A DNA stretch of 64,000 bases. It comes from Jezberella montanilacus. GTDB lineage: Bacteria; Pseudomonadota; Gammaproteobacteria; Burkholderiales; Burkholderiaceae_B. A program made the translations under genes and the position numbers. Shown here in pieces: positions 35,108 to 43,829 of the stretch (position 1 is the stretch's first letter; the number at the start of each line of letters is the position of its first letter). Location of the stretch: contig NZ_PVTV01000016.1 of assembly GCF_003003055.1 (NCBI RefSeq), positions 124,001-188,000 on the forward strand, given 5' to 3'. The notes beneath the pieces are model-generated. The model was given only the letters and a program-made list of their open reading frames with translations, did no database searches and was not told the DNA's origin.

Positions 35108-35566
35108 ATGAAGAAACAGATCATGAAGTGGGTGGGATTGCTAGCACTGGTTATCGGGCAAGGCAGCGTGCCGGTTTGGGCTAAAGATGCAGCGATTTAC
35201 ACCGCCGTTTTTAGTAAAACTGCGGTGAGTGGCTACGATACTGTGGCTTATTTCACCGAGGGTAAACCCGTGAAAGGCGATCCTGCGATCACTGCAAACT
35301 ATCAGGGCGCAGAGTGGCGCTTTGCAAACACGGCCAACCGCGATAAGTTTAGTGCTCAGCCTGACAAGTATGCGCCGCAGTATGGAGGCTATTGCGCTTG
35401 GGCAGTATCTCAAGGTAATACCGCTTCTGCTGACCCGCAGCGCTGGACAATCGTCAAAGATAAGCTTTATCTTAATTATGACGAAGCGGTACAAAAGAAG
35501 TGGGAGGTCAATATCCCCGACTTCATCCAGCAGGCAGATAAGAATTGGCCCAAAGTTCTAGAGTAA
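35108..35566 (+). CDS. Exported YHS domain protein
   Basis: A 152-residue protein from ATG 35108 (GAGG seven bases upstream). A signal peptide ends at VPVWAKDA. The mature part has AVSGYDTVAYFTEGKPVKGD and YAPQYGGYCAWAVSQG, the hallmark of YHS domain (seleno)proteins; here the residue in GGYCA is an ordinary Cys. YHS domains bind metals. It is the first gene of a six-gene operon ending with the DinB-like protein. Confidence 0.9.
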   Translation: MKKQIMKWVGLLALVIGQGSVPVWAKDAAIYTAVFSKTAVSGYDTVAYFTEGKPVKGDPAITANYQGAEWRFANTANRDKFSAQPDKYAPQYGGYCAWAVSQGNTASADPQRWTIVKDKLYLNYDEAVQKKWEVNIPDFIQQADKNWPKVLE

Positions 35567-35589
35567 TCACAGAAAAAAAGGGGTTCACC

Positions 35590-36081
35590 ATGCAAAGCTC
35601 ACGTAATCAAAAAATAACGCTCTGGCTGCTGAGTATTTTTGTCATTGTCATTTTTGTTCAGTCTTTGTTTTTCAAATTCACGGATTCGCCTGAAACGCAA
35701 TATATCTTCGGTACCCTGGATAAGTGGGGGGCGAGCTTAGGCTTCCCAGGGTTGTTTGGGCACTCGGGTATTTTCAGTCAGTACGTGGTTGGCACAGGTG
35801 AATTAATCGCGTCCAGTTTGTTGTTCATTGGATTGATTACCAAAAAGTCTCTTGTTCACGCAATTGCTGCCTTGATTTCGCTTGGGGTGATCAGCGGTGC
35901 GATATTTTTTCACTTATTTACACCGCTTGGCGTCCAGGTTCTCAATACCGATGGCACCTATGATGGTGGCGAACTGTTTAGTCTTGCTTGCGGGGTATGG
36001 ATCTCGTCTGCCTTCATTTTATTTTTGCGTCGAGACACGATCTTGATGGCAGTGCGTCAATTCGCCCAACCTGCGCGTTAA
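35590..36081 (+). CDS. DoxX-like membrane protein
   Basis: A 163-residue membrane protein from ATG 35590 (AAAAAGGGG just upstream). Four hydrophobic segments are visible, starting LWLLSIFVIVIFVQSLFFKF. The loop after helix 1 (FTDSPETQYIFGTLDKWG) and ELIASSLLFIGL recall the DoxX/DUF-type quinone-associated families. The YHS gene lies 23 bases upstream and a lipoprotein hydrolase gene 11 bases downstream, which suggests a shared envelope function. The exact family is uncertain. Confidence 0.7.
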   Translation: MQSSRNQKITLWLLSIFVIVIFVQSLFFKFTDSPETQYIFGTLDKWGASLGFPGLFGHSGIFSQYVVGTGELIASSLLFIGLITKKSLVHAIAALISLGVISGAIFFHLFTPLGVQVLNTDGTYDGGELFSLACGVWISSAFILFLRRDTILMAVRQFAQPAR

Positions 36082-36092
36082 TTGTTCAGGTC

Positions 36093-36950
36093 ATGAACCG
36101 GTCAACCATATTTTCTGTTTGCAAAAAAATGCTTGCCAGATCTTTTACTGCTATGACTGTCATATTGGCTGCCTCGGGTTGCTCAAATCAAGGTCCGAAC
36201 ATCCCCAAGACCAACCTTGAGCATTTACGACAATTCAAGATGACCGGTGAACCCTTAAAGCGACAAATCAGCTACTTACAGTCGGCGCAGATTCAAGGCA
36301 TACCAGTCATTTACGTTCATGGCACGCCAGGTTCGGCACAGGCTTGGGTCAACTACGTCGAGCGACCCGTTGAGCGCTCCTATTCGATTGCGCTCGATCG
36401 GCCGGGTTTTGGCCAGAGTACCCCTTCACTTGCTGTGACGAGTTTGCATGAGCAAGCCGCCGCAGTGTTAGCGCTGATGCCTGCTGACGGGCTGCCAGTG
36501 ATTTTGGTTGGCCACTCGCTCGGCGGCCCAGTCGTTGCTCAAGTAGCAGCCGAACATCCTGAGCGGGTCAGGGCGCTCGTTCTGTTGGCAGCTTCGCTTG
36601 ATCCGGGTCTTGAAGAGATCCACCCCTTGCAGCCCCTGGGCAAGTATTGGCCGATTAGCGCTTTACTGCCCGATAAGCTGAGAAACTCAAATGATGAATT
36701 GATGGATCTGAAGACCCATTTGCTGACACTTGAGCCCATGCTCAAAAACATCACTGCACCCGTCGTCATCGTTCATGGCACAAAAGACAATCTGGTGCCG
36801 TTTGAAAACGTCGCCTTCATGCAGGCGAAACTGAGTCACGTCAAGTGCCTGAAAACAGTCGTGCTTGAAAACCAGAATCATTTTTTGCCCTGGAATTCCG
36901 AAGCTGTTGTCCGCGACGCCATTGCTTGGGCGATTGAGCCCACATGCTGA
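36093..36950 (+). CDS. Lipoprotein alpha/beta hydrolase
   Basis: A 285-residue protein from ATG 36093; the frame is open to 35988. The signal ends in a lipobox ILAASGC with lipidated Cys followed by SNQ, so it is likely membrane-attached. The hydrolase core shows VHGTPGSAQAWVNYVE (oxyanion hole), nucleophile elbow VGHSLGGPVVAQVAAEHPERV, an Asp in VHGTKDNLVPF, and the histidine in NQNHFLPW. The substrate is unknown. Its end overlaps the DedA-like gene by seven bases. Confidence 0.85.
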   Translation: MNRSTIFSVCKKMLARSFTAMTVILAASGCSNQGPNIPKTNLEHLRQFKMTGEPLKRQISYLQSAQIQGIPVIYVHGTPGSAQAWVNYVERPVERSYSIALDRPGFGQSTPSLAVTSLHEQAAAVLALMPADGLPVILVGHSLGGPVVAQVAAEHPERVRALVLLAASLDPGLEEIHPLQPLGKYWPISALLPDKLRNSNDELMDLKTHLLTLEPMLKNITAPVVIVHGTKDNLVPFENVAFMQAKLSHVKCLKTVVLENQNHFLPWNSEAVVRDAIAWAIEPTC

Positions 36951-37528
36951 CGGCTGCGCTAAACGGAATGGCCGAGCCTTGGTTCATGGTGCTGGCCTTG
37001 ATTTTGACGACGTTTCTGGTCGAGGACGTTGCGATTGCAGCTGGGGTGTCTTTATCCACACAAGCCTCGCTCAGTTGGGGTTTATCATTTGCGGCAGTGG
37101 CTTTCGGTATTGCCTTGGGTGATTTGCTGCTGTATGGCGTCGGGGTGTTGGCACGTCGTGTTAAGTGGCTCGAGCGACGCTATATCCGGTCAGAGTCCTT
37201 GGCTGGGCTTACCGATAAGCTTCACAATCACTTGCTGAGCGCGGTGTTCCTCGCGCGCGTGATCCCCGGTTTGCGCTTGCTGACTTACACAGCATGCGGC
37301 TTCACCAAGGCATCCCTAATGCCTTTCACCTTAATGGTCGGTCTAGCAGTCTTGCTTTGGACAGCTTGTTTGTATTGGTTGAGCATTGCAGCGGGTGATG
37401 CCTTGGCATCGTTTTTGGGGATCCCTAAAGGTCTTGCCGTCACGTTGCCGATCTTAGCGATTGCACTTGCCGTACCCGTATTGAGACGGCTGAAAAGCCT
37501 TTTAAGGATGGAAGTCAGCGATGAATGA
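36944..37528 (+). CDS. DedA/VTT domain membrane protein
   Basis: A 194-residue membrane protein. The VTT-type core shows LEDVAIAAG-like (LVEDVAIAAGVSLS), GIALGDLLLYGVG and FLARVIPGLRLLTYTACGFTKASLMPF, typical of DedA proteins that move lipid carriers or phospholipids across the inner membrane. The start overlaps the hydrolase gene, and the end overlaps the ATP-grasp gene by eight bases. This is the best hint that the operon serves envelope lipids. Confidence 0.86.
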   Translation: MLTAALNGMAEPWFMVLALILTTFLVEDVAIAAGVSLSTQASLSWGLSFAAVAFGIALGDLLLYGVGVLARRVKWLERRYIRSESLAGLTDKLHNHLLSAVFLARVIPGLRLLTYTACGFTKASLMPFTLMVGLAVLLWTACLYWLSIAAGDALASFLGIPKGLAVTLPILAIALAVPVLRRLKSLLRMEVSDE

Positions 37529-38651
37529 CCTTGTATCCCGCCAAGCAAAACCTCATGAGGGCATGCCTGCGTTCGATGGGGAGGGTGAGCCACTGAGTTT
37601 CTTTGAATTTTGGCCGATGTGGGCATTCTATCCCCCGGTGTTTGCCTATGCGTTTTATCTGATGTTGCGTTATCGAGGCCCCTTGTTGCCGACGGTTGCT
37701 AATCCATCGTTTCCGGGTGGCGGCTTTGTGGGTGAGTCAAAGGCAGATATTCTCAAGCTCGCCGTGCAACATGTACCCGACTGGGTAGCTGACTTTTTTG
37801 CTGTCGAGCGTCCTGATTTCAAAGATGAACATGAATTGCTGGCGTTCATGCAAAACATACTGGAGACGATGAAGCAGAAGGGGTTGACGTTCCCGGTAGT
37901 GGCAAAACCCGATATGGGATGCCGAGGTGTCGGTGTGAAACTGCTACGCGCTGAAGCTGATCTGGTGAGCTATCTACAGAAATTCCCAGCGACTGCTAGT
38001 TTTTTGATTCAACGCTTTGTTGACCTTGAAGGTGAAGCGGGTGTTTTCTACTGTCGTTTGCCTGGCCAAAGCAAAGGGCGCTTGATCTCACTGACCTTGA
38101 AATATTTTCCCTATGTCACGGGGGATGGGGTTCGTACTTTGCGCGAACTGATCTTGGCGGACAGACGCGCCGGTCAGCTCACCAGGCTTTATTTCCATCG
38201 TCATCTGGAGCGACTGGATACGATCCCGGCGAAAGGTGAAGCGATTCGGCTGGCGTTTGCAGGCAGTCACAGCAGGGGCGCGATCTTTCGAAACGGTACC
38301 GATCTGATCACACCCAAGATGGTCGAACGCTTTGATGAGATATCGCAACAGTTGCCTGAATTCTATTTTGGTCGTTACGACATCCGCTTTGCTGACTTCA
38401 AGAAGGTGCAAGCTGGTGAAGATTTCACGATCGTCGAGGTCAACGGTGCGGGCGCTGAAAGTACTCACATTTGGGATCGCAAAACCACTTTGCTCAAGGC
38501 ATGGCGTGACCTAATGACGCAATATCGCTGGTTGTTTCAAATTGGCTACGCCAATCGAAAACGTGGGTTTAAGCCAGTGACGATCAAGGCCTTTTTTGCA
38601 GGCTATCGACGCGAAAAAGAATTGACACCACGCTATCCTGCGACGGATTGA
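37521..38651 (+). CDS. ATP-grasp (D-Ala-D-Ala ligase-like) protein
   Basis: A 376-residue protein. A membrane-like segment MWAFYPPVFAYAFYLMLRYRG near residues 33-53 precedes an ATP-grasp core: FPVVAKPDMGCRGVGVKLL (ATP-binding lysine and glycine loop), FLIQRFVDLEGEAGVFYCRLP, and near the C-terminus FTIVEVNGAGAESTHIWD (metal-binding Glu and Asn). The fold ligates an acid to an amine or thiol, but the substrate is unknown. It sits between the DedA and DinB-like genes with tight overlaps. Confidence 0.84.
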   Translation: MNDLVSRQAKPHEGMPAFDGEGEPLSFFEFWPMWAFYPPVFAYAFYLMLRYRGPLLPTVANPSFPGGGFVGESKADILKLAVQHVPDWVADFFAVERPDFKDEHELLAFMQNILETMKQKGLTFPVVAKPDMGCRGVGVKLLRAEADLVSYLQKFPATASFLIQRFVDLEGEAGVFYCRLPGQSKGRLISLTLKYFPYVTGDGVRTLRELILADRRAGQLTRLYFHRHLERLDTIPAKGEAIRLAFAGSHSRGAIFRNGTDLITPKMVERFDEISQQLPEFYFGRYDIRFADFKKVQAGEDFTIVEVNGAGAESTHIWDRKTTLLKAWRDLMTQYRWLFQIGYANRKRGFKPVTIKAFFAGYRREKELTPRYPATD

Positions 38652-38662
38652 GGGGCCAGCGC

Positions 38663-39199
38663 ATGAGCAAAAATGCTGAGGTCAGTGAGCTTTGCACCTA
38701 CAACATTGAGTTGCTTAAGCAGATGTCTGGTGTGATTGACTTGTTGCAACAACAAGCATCAGAGACTTTTAATTATGCGCAAGCGGTCGGGCCTCACTTA
38801 AGGCATGTCATTGAGCATTACTCAGCACTACTCAATACAGTGCAGCAGGAGGGGCGATGTATTGACTATGATGCCCGCGAGCGCAATCTGGCTATTCAAA
38901 ATGTACCGGTCGTTACCCTCGCAAAAATCCAGAATCTCATTGATCAATTTGAAGCCTTGGCTGCTGAGCCAGAACTGCAGCCGGATCAGCCGCTACAAAC
39001 GCGTTTAAGGTCTGGTCTTGCTGGTGAGCGTGAGTTCATCGTCAGTACAACCCTGGCACGAGAGCTGTTATTTTTAGCCTCTCATGCCGTGCACCACTTT
39101 GCTTTAGTTGGCCACTATTGCAACGACGCAGTGGTTGAATTGGGACATGATTTTGGTAAGGCGCCGTCAACGATCGCTTTTGAGCGGGGCGAATATTAA
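38663..39199 (+). CDS. DinB-like putative metal-dependent protein
   Basis: A 178-residue helical protein from ATG 38663 (GAGGGGCC upstream; an in-frame start exists at 38648). The pattern HLRHVIEHYSALLNT and SHAVHHFALVGHYC gives three histidines as in DinB/YfiT-like proteins, which bind a metal ion and often act on thiols. RQ..LAGEREFIVSTTLARELLFL is the linking part. It ends the operon; its true substrate is unknown. Confidence 0.78.
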   Translation: MSKNAEVSELCTYNIELLKQMSGVIDLLQQQASETFNYAQAVGPHLRHVIEHYSALLNTVQQEGRCIDYDARERNLAIQNVPVVTLAKIQNLIDQFEALAAEPELQPDQPLQTRLRSGLAGEREFIVSTTLARELLFLASHAVHHFALVGHYCNDAVVELGHDFGKAPSTIAFERGEY

Positions 39200-39257
39200 C
39201 TAGCGCCGGATTAACACTAGTGGCCTATTCAGGAAAACCCCTAGACGATTAGTCACC

Positions 39258-39267
39258 CTAAATTTAG
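39258..39267. promoter_or_regulatory. Ten-bp palindrome upstream of tetR
   Basis: CTAAATTTAG is a perfect palindrome lying 22 bases before the tetR start. Together with the inverted repeat at 39273-39289 it gives two dyads in 32 bases. Confidence 0.35.
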
Positions 39268-39272
39268 TAGAC

Positions 39273-39289
39273 CGGTTTATGCTAAACCG
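39273..39289. promoter_or_regulatory. Putative TetR operator overlapping the tetR start region
   Basis: CGGTTTA-TGC-TAAACCG is a perfect 7-bp inverted repeat with a 3-base spacer. It ends at the base before the ATG at 39290, leaving no separate Shine-Dalgarno. It is a strong candidate for the autoregulatory operator of this operon. Confidence 0.65.
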
Positions 39290-39958
39290 ATGACCTACAC
39301 CGCTACTTCTTCAAATTTGGAAGTCAAAACAAAAGAGCCTTTGCTTCGGTCCGAGCGCAGAGAGCAGAGTTTGTCTCGACTAATCCGCGCAGGGACAGAA
39401 ATGCTGTGCGAGCAAAGCTACGCGTCGATGGGCGTCGAGCACGTTCTTCAACGAGCTGGGCTCTCGAAAGGTTCTTTCTATCATTTCTTTTCGAGTAAAG
39501 AGCAATTCGGACTGGAAGTGATCAGTTACTACGCTGAGTACTACAACCGCAAGCTCGATCGTGTCCTGGGCCAGACAGAATGCTCTCCGCTTGAAGCGCT
39601 GAACTTGTATGTGCAAGAGGGGATTGAGGGGGTCGAGCGGTTTGAGTTTCGTCGAGGATGCCTAGTCGGCAATCTGAGCCAGGAGCTTGGCGCCAGCCAG
39701 TCTTTATTCAGAAACGCGCTAGAACAAATATTCAAAACCTGGCAGAACAAAATAGCTGATTGCCTACAGCGTGCGATCGAAGTGGGTGAAATAGACGCAA
39801 GCGCCGACGTACAAGCATTTGCCGAGTTTTTTTGGTCTGGCTGGGAGGGTGCCTTGATTCGCGCGAAACTTTTGCAGTCTTCTGCTCCGATCACGAGATT
39901 TACAGAGCAATTTTTCAAGGTACTGCCGAGAATCGTTCAGAAAAGAAATAAAAAATGA
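39290..39958 (+). CDS. TetR-family transcriptional regulator
   Basis: A 222-residue repressor. HTH residues are about 30-75: SLSRLIRAGTEMLCEQSYASMGVEHVLQRAGLSKGSFYHFFSSKEQF (read in pieces), the classic TetR start. The C-terminal ligand domain is unspecific. No Shine-Dalgarno is visible before the ATG, so the transcript may be leaderless. The stop overlaps the acyl-CoA ligase start (ATGA), which shows it is the first gene of the operon to 48372. The ligand is probably an acyl-CoA made by the operon. Confidence 0.92.
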   Translation: MTYTATSSNLEVKTKEPLLRSERREQSLSRLIRAGTEMLCEQSYASMGVEHVLQRAGLSKGSFYHFFSSKEQFGLEVISYYAEYYNRKLDRVLGQTECSPLEALNLYVQEGIEGVERFEFRRGCLVGNLSQELGASQSLFRNALEQIFKTWQNKIADCLQRAIEVGEIDASADVQAFAEFFWSGWEGALIRAKLLQSSAPITRFTEQFFKVLPRIVQKRNKK

Positions 39959-41481
39959 ATATTGCGAAACCCTTTTTAACGCGCGCGCGTAGTCATCCGC
40001 ATCTGCAGGCACTGACAAGTTCACAAGGCTCATTGAGCTTCGCTGAGTTGGCACAACGCGTGAGCAGCTTGGCGGGTGGTTTAAGAAATGGTCTAGGCCT
40101 GGAACCTGGTTCCCGCGTAATGCTCTGGATGGAAAACAGAAACGAGTTTCTGGAGCTCCTGTTTGCTACTTGGGCGGCAGGACTGTGTGCCGTGCCGGTA
40201 AACGCGAAACTTCATGCACGTGAGGTAGCACCAATCGTCCTTGACTCAGGTGCCAGTATTATCTTTACGAGCGGATCGTTGCAATCTGGGCTCATGGATG
40301 CGTTGGGCTCACTTCCTGATTCGAGACCAGTCGTGGTAGTTGATGATGATCAATATCAGGCACTTGCACGCGCGCTACCAATGGCTTGTGCGGAAGTCGC
40401 GCCCACAGATCTCGCCTGGTTGTTTTATACAAGCGGGACAACGGGTGTACCGAAAGGCGCAATGTTGTCGCATCGTAATTTAATGACAATGTGCTTGCAG
40501 TATTACGCCGATGTTGATCATGTACAACCCGGTCAAACCATGTTGCATGCTGCTGCCCTTTCGCATGGATCGGGTCTCTATGCCTTACCGCACTTGTTTA
40601 GTGGTGGTCATCAAGTGATAGAACAAGGCTTTGAGACTGATGCAGTCTTTGAAGCGCTTCAGCGTTATGCTGATGTGTCGATGTTTGCTGCGCCGACCAT
40701 GCTCTCGAGATTGACCCGCGCGGCGCAAGGCATCAATAATTGCGCAGGCAATCTGCTGACCGCGTATTACGGCGGTGGTCCAATGTATGTCAACGATTTG
40801 CTCAAAACGCTTGATATTTTTGGACCTCGACTGTTTCAGGTTTATGGACAGGGAGAAAGTCCAATGACCATCACTGGACTTTCCAAATTTGACCATCAAG
40901 GAAACAGAGATGAGGCGCACCTTGCACGCCTCGCCTCTTGTGGTACTGCAAGAACGGGCACTGAGATCAACGTCGTCGATGTCGACGGAAACGCCCTGCC
41001 GCTCGGCGAACTGGGTGAAGTGGTGACTCGGGGGGACACTCGGATGATGGGCTATTGGAACAACGAAAAAGCGACCGCCGCAACAATTAAAGCGGGTTGG
41101 CTTTGGACGGGCGATATTGGAGTGCTCGATGAAAAGGGCTATCTGACGCTTCGTGATCGCTCTAAAGACATGATCATCCGAGGTGGCAGCAATATCTATC
41201 CGCGGGAGATAGAGGAAGTTTTGCTCAGACACCCCGATATTATCGAGGTTTCGGTAATTGGTCGCGCTAATGAAGATCTCGGAGAAGAGCCCGTCGCCTT
41301 TGTTGTCGTTAAACCGGGCGCGGCAGTATCCGGCGAGGAATTGGACAATATGTGTCTCGAGAATATGGCACGGTTTAAACGTCCTCGAGAGTATTTCATG
41401 ACCGATAGTTTGCCGAAAAACAATTACGGAAAAATTCTCAAAACGGAGTTGCGCAAACAACTCGTAAAAGGAGGCCAATAG
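39955..41481 (+). CDS. AMP-dependent acyl-CoA synthetase/ligase
   Basis: A 508-residue ANL-family enzyme that activates a carboxylic acid to its CoA thioester with ATP. Motifs are FYTSGTTGVPKGAMLSH (P-loop, near residue 160), YGQGESPMTITGL, GWLWTGDIGVLD and DRSKDMIIRGGSNIYPREIEE. The C-terminal lysine motif is PKNNYGKILKTELR. Length and motifs are those of medium or long-chain fatty acyl and aromatic acid ligases; the substrate cannot be told. AAAGGAGG, near its 3' end, is the ribosome site of the next gene. Confidence 0.93.
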   Translation: MNIAKPFLTRARSHPHLQALTSSQGSLSFAELAQRVSSLAGGLRNGLGLEPGSRVMLWMENRNEFLELLFATWAAGLCAVPVNAKLHAREVAPIVLDSGASIIFTSGSLQSGLMDALGSLPDSRPVVVVDDDQYQALARALPMACAEVAPTDLAWLFYTSGTTGVPKGAMLSHRNLMTMCLQYYADVDHVQPGQTMLHAAALSHGSGLYALPHLFSGGHQVIEQGFETDAVFEALQRYADVSMFAAPTMLSRLTRAAQGINNCAGNLLTAYYGGGPMYVNDLLKTLDIFGPRLFQVYGQGESPMTITGLSKFDHQGNRDEAHLARLASCGTARTGTEINVVDVDGNALPLGELGEVVTRGDTRMMGYWNNEKATAATIKAGWLWTGDIGVLDEKGYLTLRDRSKDMIIRGGSNIYPREIEEVLLRHPDIIEVSVIGRANEDLGEEPVAFVVVKPGAAVSGEELDNMCLENMARFKRPREYFMTDSLPKNNYGKILKTELRKQLVKGGQ

Positions 41482-42638
41482 TGCGCAATGTCTATATAGC
41501 AGGGGTTGGTTCGACTACGTTTGGCAAACATATTGCCATGCCAATCGAGACACTTGCGGTGCAAGCTGCAGCCAGCGCGATCGTCGAAGCAGGTATCGAG
41601 CGCAAAGAAATAGGTGCGCTGTACTTGGGTAATTTCATTAGCGGCCCACTCAACGGAAAAGAGGTTCTCGCGGGAATTGTTGGTTCGCGATTGGGTCTGG
41701 GAAATATTCCCTGCACGAAAGTGGAGGGCGCCTGCGCCTCAGGAGGGATCGCCTTTCGGCACGCCTGGATGGCAATCGCCAGCGGCATGTGCGATGCCGC
41801 GATTGTTGTCGGCGTAGAAAAGATGACGCATTCATCGACTGCCGAAGTTACCTCTGCGTTGAATTGTGCGATGGACAATGAGAATGATGGGCCAAGTGGG
41901 CTTACTTTTCCAGGTTTATTTGGTTTGGCCTGGCGGGCTCACGCGCAACGATACGGTACGACGCGTGAAGAGGTGGCAGCCGTCGTGATCAAAAATAAAG
42001 CAAATGGACTGCTCAATCCTTTGGCACAAATGGGTGCAGAACTCACGCTTGAGAAGATCGTGGCCTCTGCAATGATCGCTGATCCCTTGCAGATGTTTGA
42101 TTGTTGTCCGGCAAGTGATGGTGCGGCAGCAATTGTTTTATGTTCAGAACGCTTGCTGTCCAAGAATGGACAAGAGAGAATCAAGATTCTCGCCAGCGCA
42201 CAAACCAGTGGCTCACCGCGTATCGCAGATCACCCGGATCTGTGCTCCTTTGAAGCCACTGTGACAGCAGCGCATAAAGCCTTTGAACTTTCAGGTTTGC
42301 AACCTGAGGATATTGATTTAGTTGAACTACATGATTGTTTTTCAATTGCAGAAATTATTGATAGTGAAGATCTGGGTCTAGTCCCACGTGGACAGGGCGG
42401 CAAATGGGCTGCAGAGGGTCGCACCAATATGGGGGGCGACGTGGTCATCAATGCAAGCGGCGGATTACTTGCCAAGGGGCATCCGGTCGGCGCAACGGGG
42501 ATCGGGCAAATCTATGAAGTGGTGCAACAACTTAGAGGACAACATCCAAATCAGGTGCCCAACGCGCGTATCGGCATGACTCATAATCTTGGTGGCACAG
42601 GCGTGGCGTGTACGGTCAACATATTGGGGAGAGAATAA
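41481..42638 (+). CDS. Thiolase-family protein (SCP-x type)
   Basis: A 385-residue thiolase with GTG start; one base overlaps the ligase stop. The nucleophile is C85 in KVEGACASGG. The C-terminal blocks are ELHDCFSIAEIID and AKGHPVGATGIGQI, with TGVACTVN-like ending GGTGVACTVNILGRE (second Cys). The acidic loop ETEMTHSS-type EKMTHSSTAEV is present. Such thiolases work with the OB-fold partner encoded next. It would cleave a 3-ketoacyl-CoA. Confidence 0.93.
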   Translation: MRNVYIAGVGSTTFGKHIAMPIETLAVQAAASAIVEAGIERKEIGALYLGNFISGPLNGKEVLAGIVGSRLGLGNIPCTKVEGACASGGIAFRHAWMAIASGMCDAAIVVGVEKMTHSSTAEVTSALNCAMDNENDGPSGLTFPGLFGLAWRAHAQRYGTTREEVAAVVIKNKANGLLNPLAQMGAELTLEKIVASAMIADPLQMFDCCPASDGAAAIVLCSERLLSKNGQERIKILASAQTSGSPRIADHPDLCSFEATVTAAHKAFELSGLQPEDIDLVELHDCFSIAEIIDSEDLGLVPRGQGGKWAAEGRTNMGGDVVINASGGLLAKGHPVGATGIGQIYEVVQQLRGQHPNQVPNARIGMTHNLGGTGVACTVNILGRE

Positions 42639-42982
42639 TGTTTAAGCCAGAGATGATCAGCTTTCACCAGTGTACAAACTGCGGTGCGCTAGAGGCGGGC
42701 TGTATTGATACCTGTGCAAGTTGTCTGCATAGTGACATGGGCAAGATCCAAGTTCCGGGCTTAGGCAAACTCGTTAGTTGGACCACCATACGAAAGCCAC
42801 CTCTGCGCTTTAAGGAAGAAGGGGCCTATCACGTGGGTGTCGTTGATTTGGATAACGGTTTCAGGATCACTGGACGATTTTTGCCTGAACAAGGCGATGA
42901 GCTCGGTGATCGCGTTGTTGCCGTCCGGACACACTTAGCAGAACAAACCACACCAACTTTCAGAGTGCAAAAAAATGTCTGA
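42638..42982 (+). CDS. Zinc-ribbon OB-fold protein (DUF35-like thiolase partner)
   Basis: A 114-residue protein starting at ATG 42638, which shares a base with the thiolase stop (TAATG). The four zinc cysteines are in CTNCGALEAGCIDTCASC. The rest is an OB-fold with VSWTTIRKPPLRF and VGVVDLDNGFRITGRF. DUF35 proteins are known to form complexes with SCP-x thiolases and shape their acyl-CoA pocket. GGGGAGAG upstream is a good ribosome site. The end overlaps the crotonase gene by eight bases. Confidence 0.87.
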   Translation: MFKPEMISFHQCTNCGALEAGCIDTCASCLHSDMGKIQVPGLGKLVSWTTIRKPPLRFKEEGAYHVGVVDLDNGFRITGRFLPEQGDELGDRVVAVRTHLAEQTTPTFRVQKNV

Positions 42983-43769
42983 TATTCAATATGAGAAACA
43001 CAGCCAAGTTCGTCTGATCACGATCAATCGTGCCGAAAAAATGAATTCACTAGATTTCGCTGCGAATGATGAGCTTGTTGACATCTGGAAGGAATTTGAT
43101 GCGGATGAAACTGCACGCGTTGCTGTCATTACTGGTGCGGGCGATCGATCGTTTTGCGCAGGCGCTGACCTTAAAACGTACAGTCTGAATTTTGCACGGA
43201 CGCCCGCGCCGGAATTTCGGAAAAAATATACGAATGGGCCAGGCTTCGGCGGCATTACACGCAATCTCGACATAGATAAGCCGATTGTCGCGGCGGTCAA
43301 TGGTTTTGCGATATCCGGTGGTTTTGAACTGTCACTTGCTTGTGATTTGAGGTTTTGCTCCCCAAATGCAGAGTTTGCTCTCCAAGATGCTAAGTGGGGC
43401 TTTCATGCCTGCGATGGAGGACTGATTCGCCTGCCGCAAATCGTGGGGATGGGGCATGCGATGGAAATTATTCTCTCTGGGGAACGTATCGATGCTGAGC
43501 ATGCATACCGCATTGGCCTTGTAAATAGAATCTATCCGCAAGCCGAGTTGCTTGGTAAAACGATGTCGTACGCGCAAATGCTTGCTAGCCGGGCACCCCT
43601 CTCACATCGCTTTGCGAAAGAAATGATTCGTACTTCAATGGGCATGAATATGCCCGACGCGCTCAAAGCTGAATCACGATCGTTTCGCGACTTTGCGATG
43701 ACTGCGGATTTAGAGGAAGGCTTGTCGTCATTTCGCGAACGACGCGATGCTGTATTTACTGCTAGTTGA
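42975..43769 (+). CDS. Enoyl-CoA hydratase/isomerase (crotonase family)
   Basis: A 264-residue crotonase. The oxyanion hole blocks are FCAGADLKTYS and NGFAISGGFELSLACDLRFC; in this fold FCAGADL and ISGGFEL supply the backbone NH groups. A Glu or Asp at usual catalytic places is seen in FALQDAKWGFHACDGG. It would hydrate an enoyl-CoA made from the operon substrate. No dehydrogenase is encoded here, so the rest of the oxidation must be elsewhere. Confidence 0.92.
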   Translation: MSDIQYEKHSQVRLITINRAEKMNSLDFAANDELVDIWKEFDADETARVAVITGAGDRSFCAGADLKTYSLNFARTPAPEFRKKYTNGPGFGGITRNLDIDKPIVAAVNGFAISGGFELSLACDLRFCSPNAEFALQDAKWGFHACDGGLIRLPQIVGMGHAMEIILSGERIDAEHAYRIGLVNRIYPQAELLGKTMSYAQMLASRAPLSHRFAKEMIRTSMGMNMPDALKAESRSFRDFAMTADLEEGLSSFRERRDAVFTAS

Positions 43770-43829
43770 ATACGCTTTAAATCTGATGTTGCGGTACTTA
43801 AAAAATTAAAATCTACATACGGAGACAAG

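Noticed and set aside
40585-41478. Antisense frame inside the acyl-CoA ligase gene
   Set aside because: The ligase motifs prove the plus strand; the antisense product has no recognisable domain.
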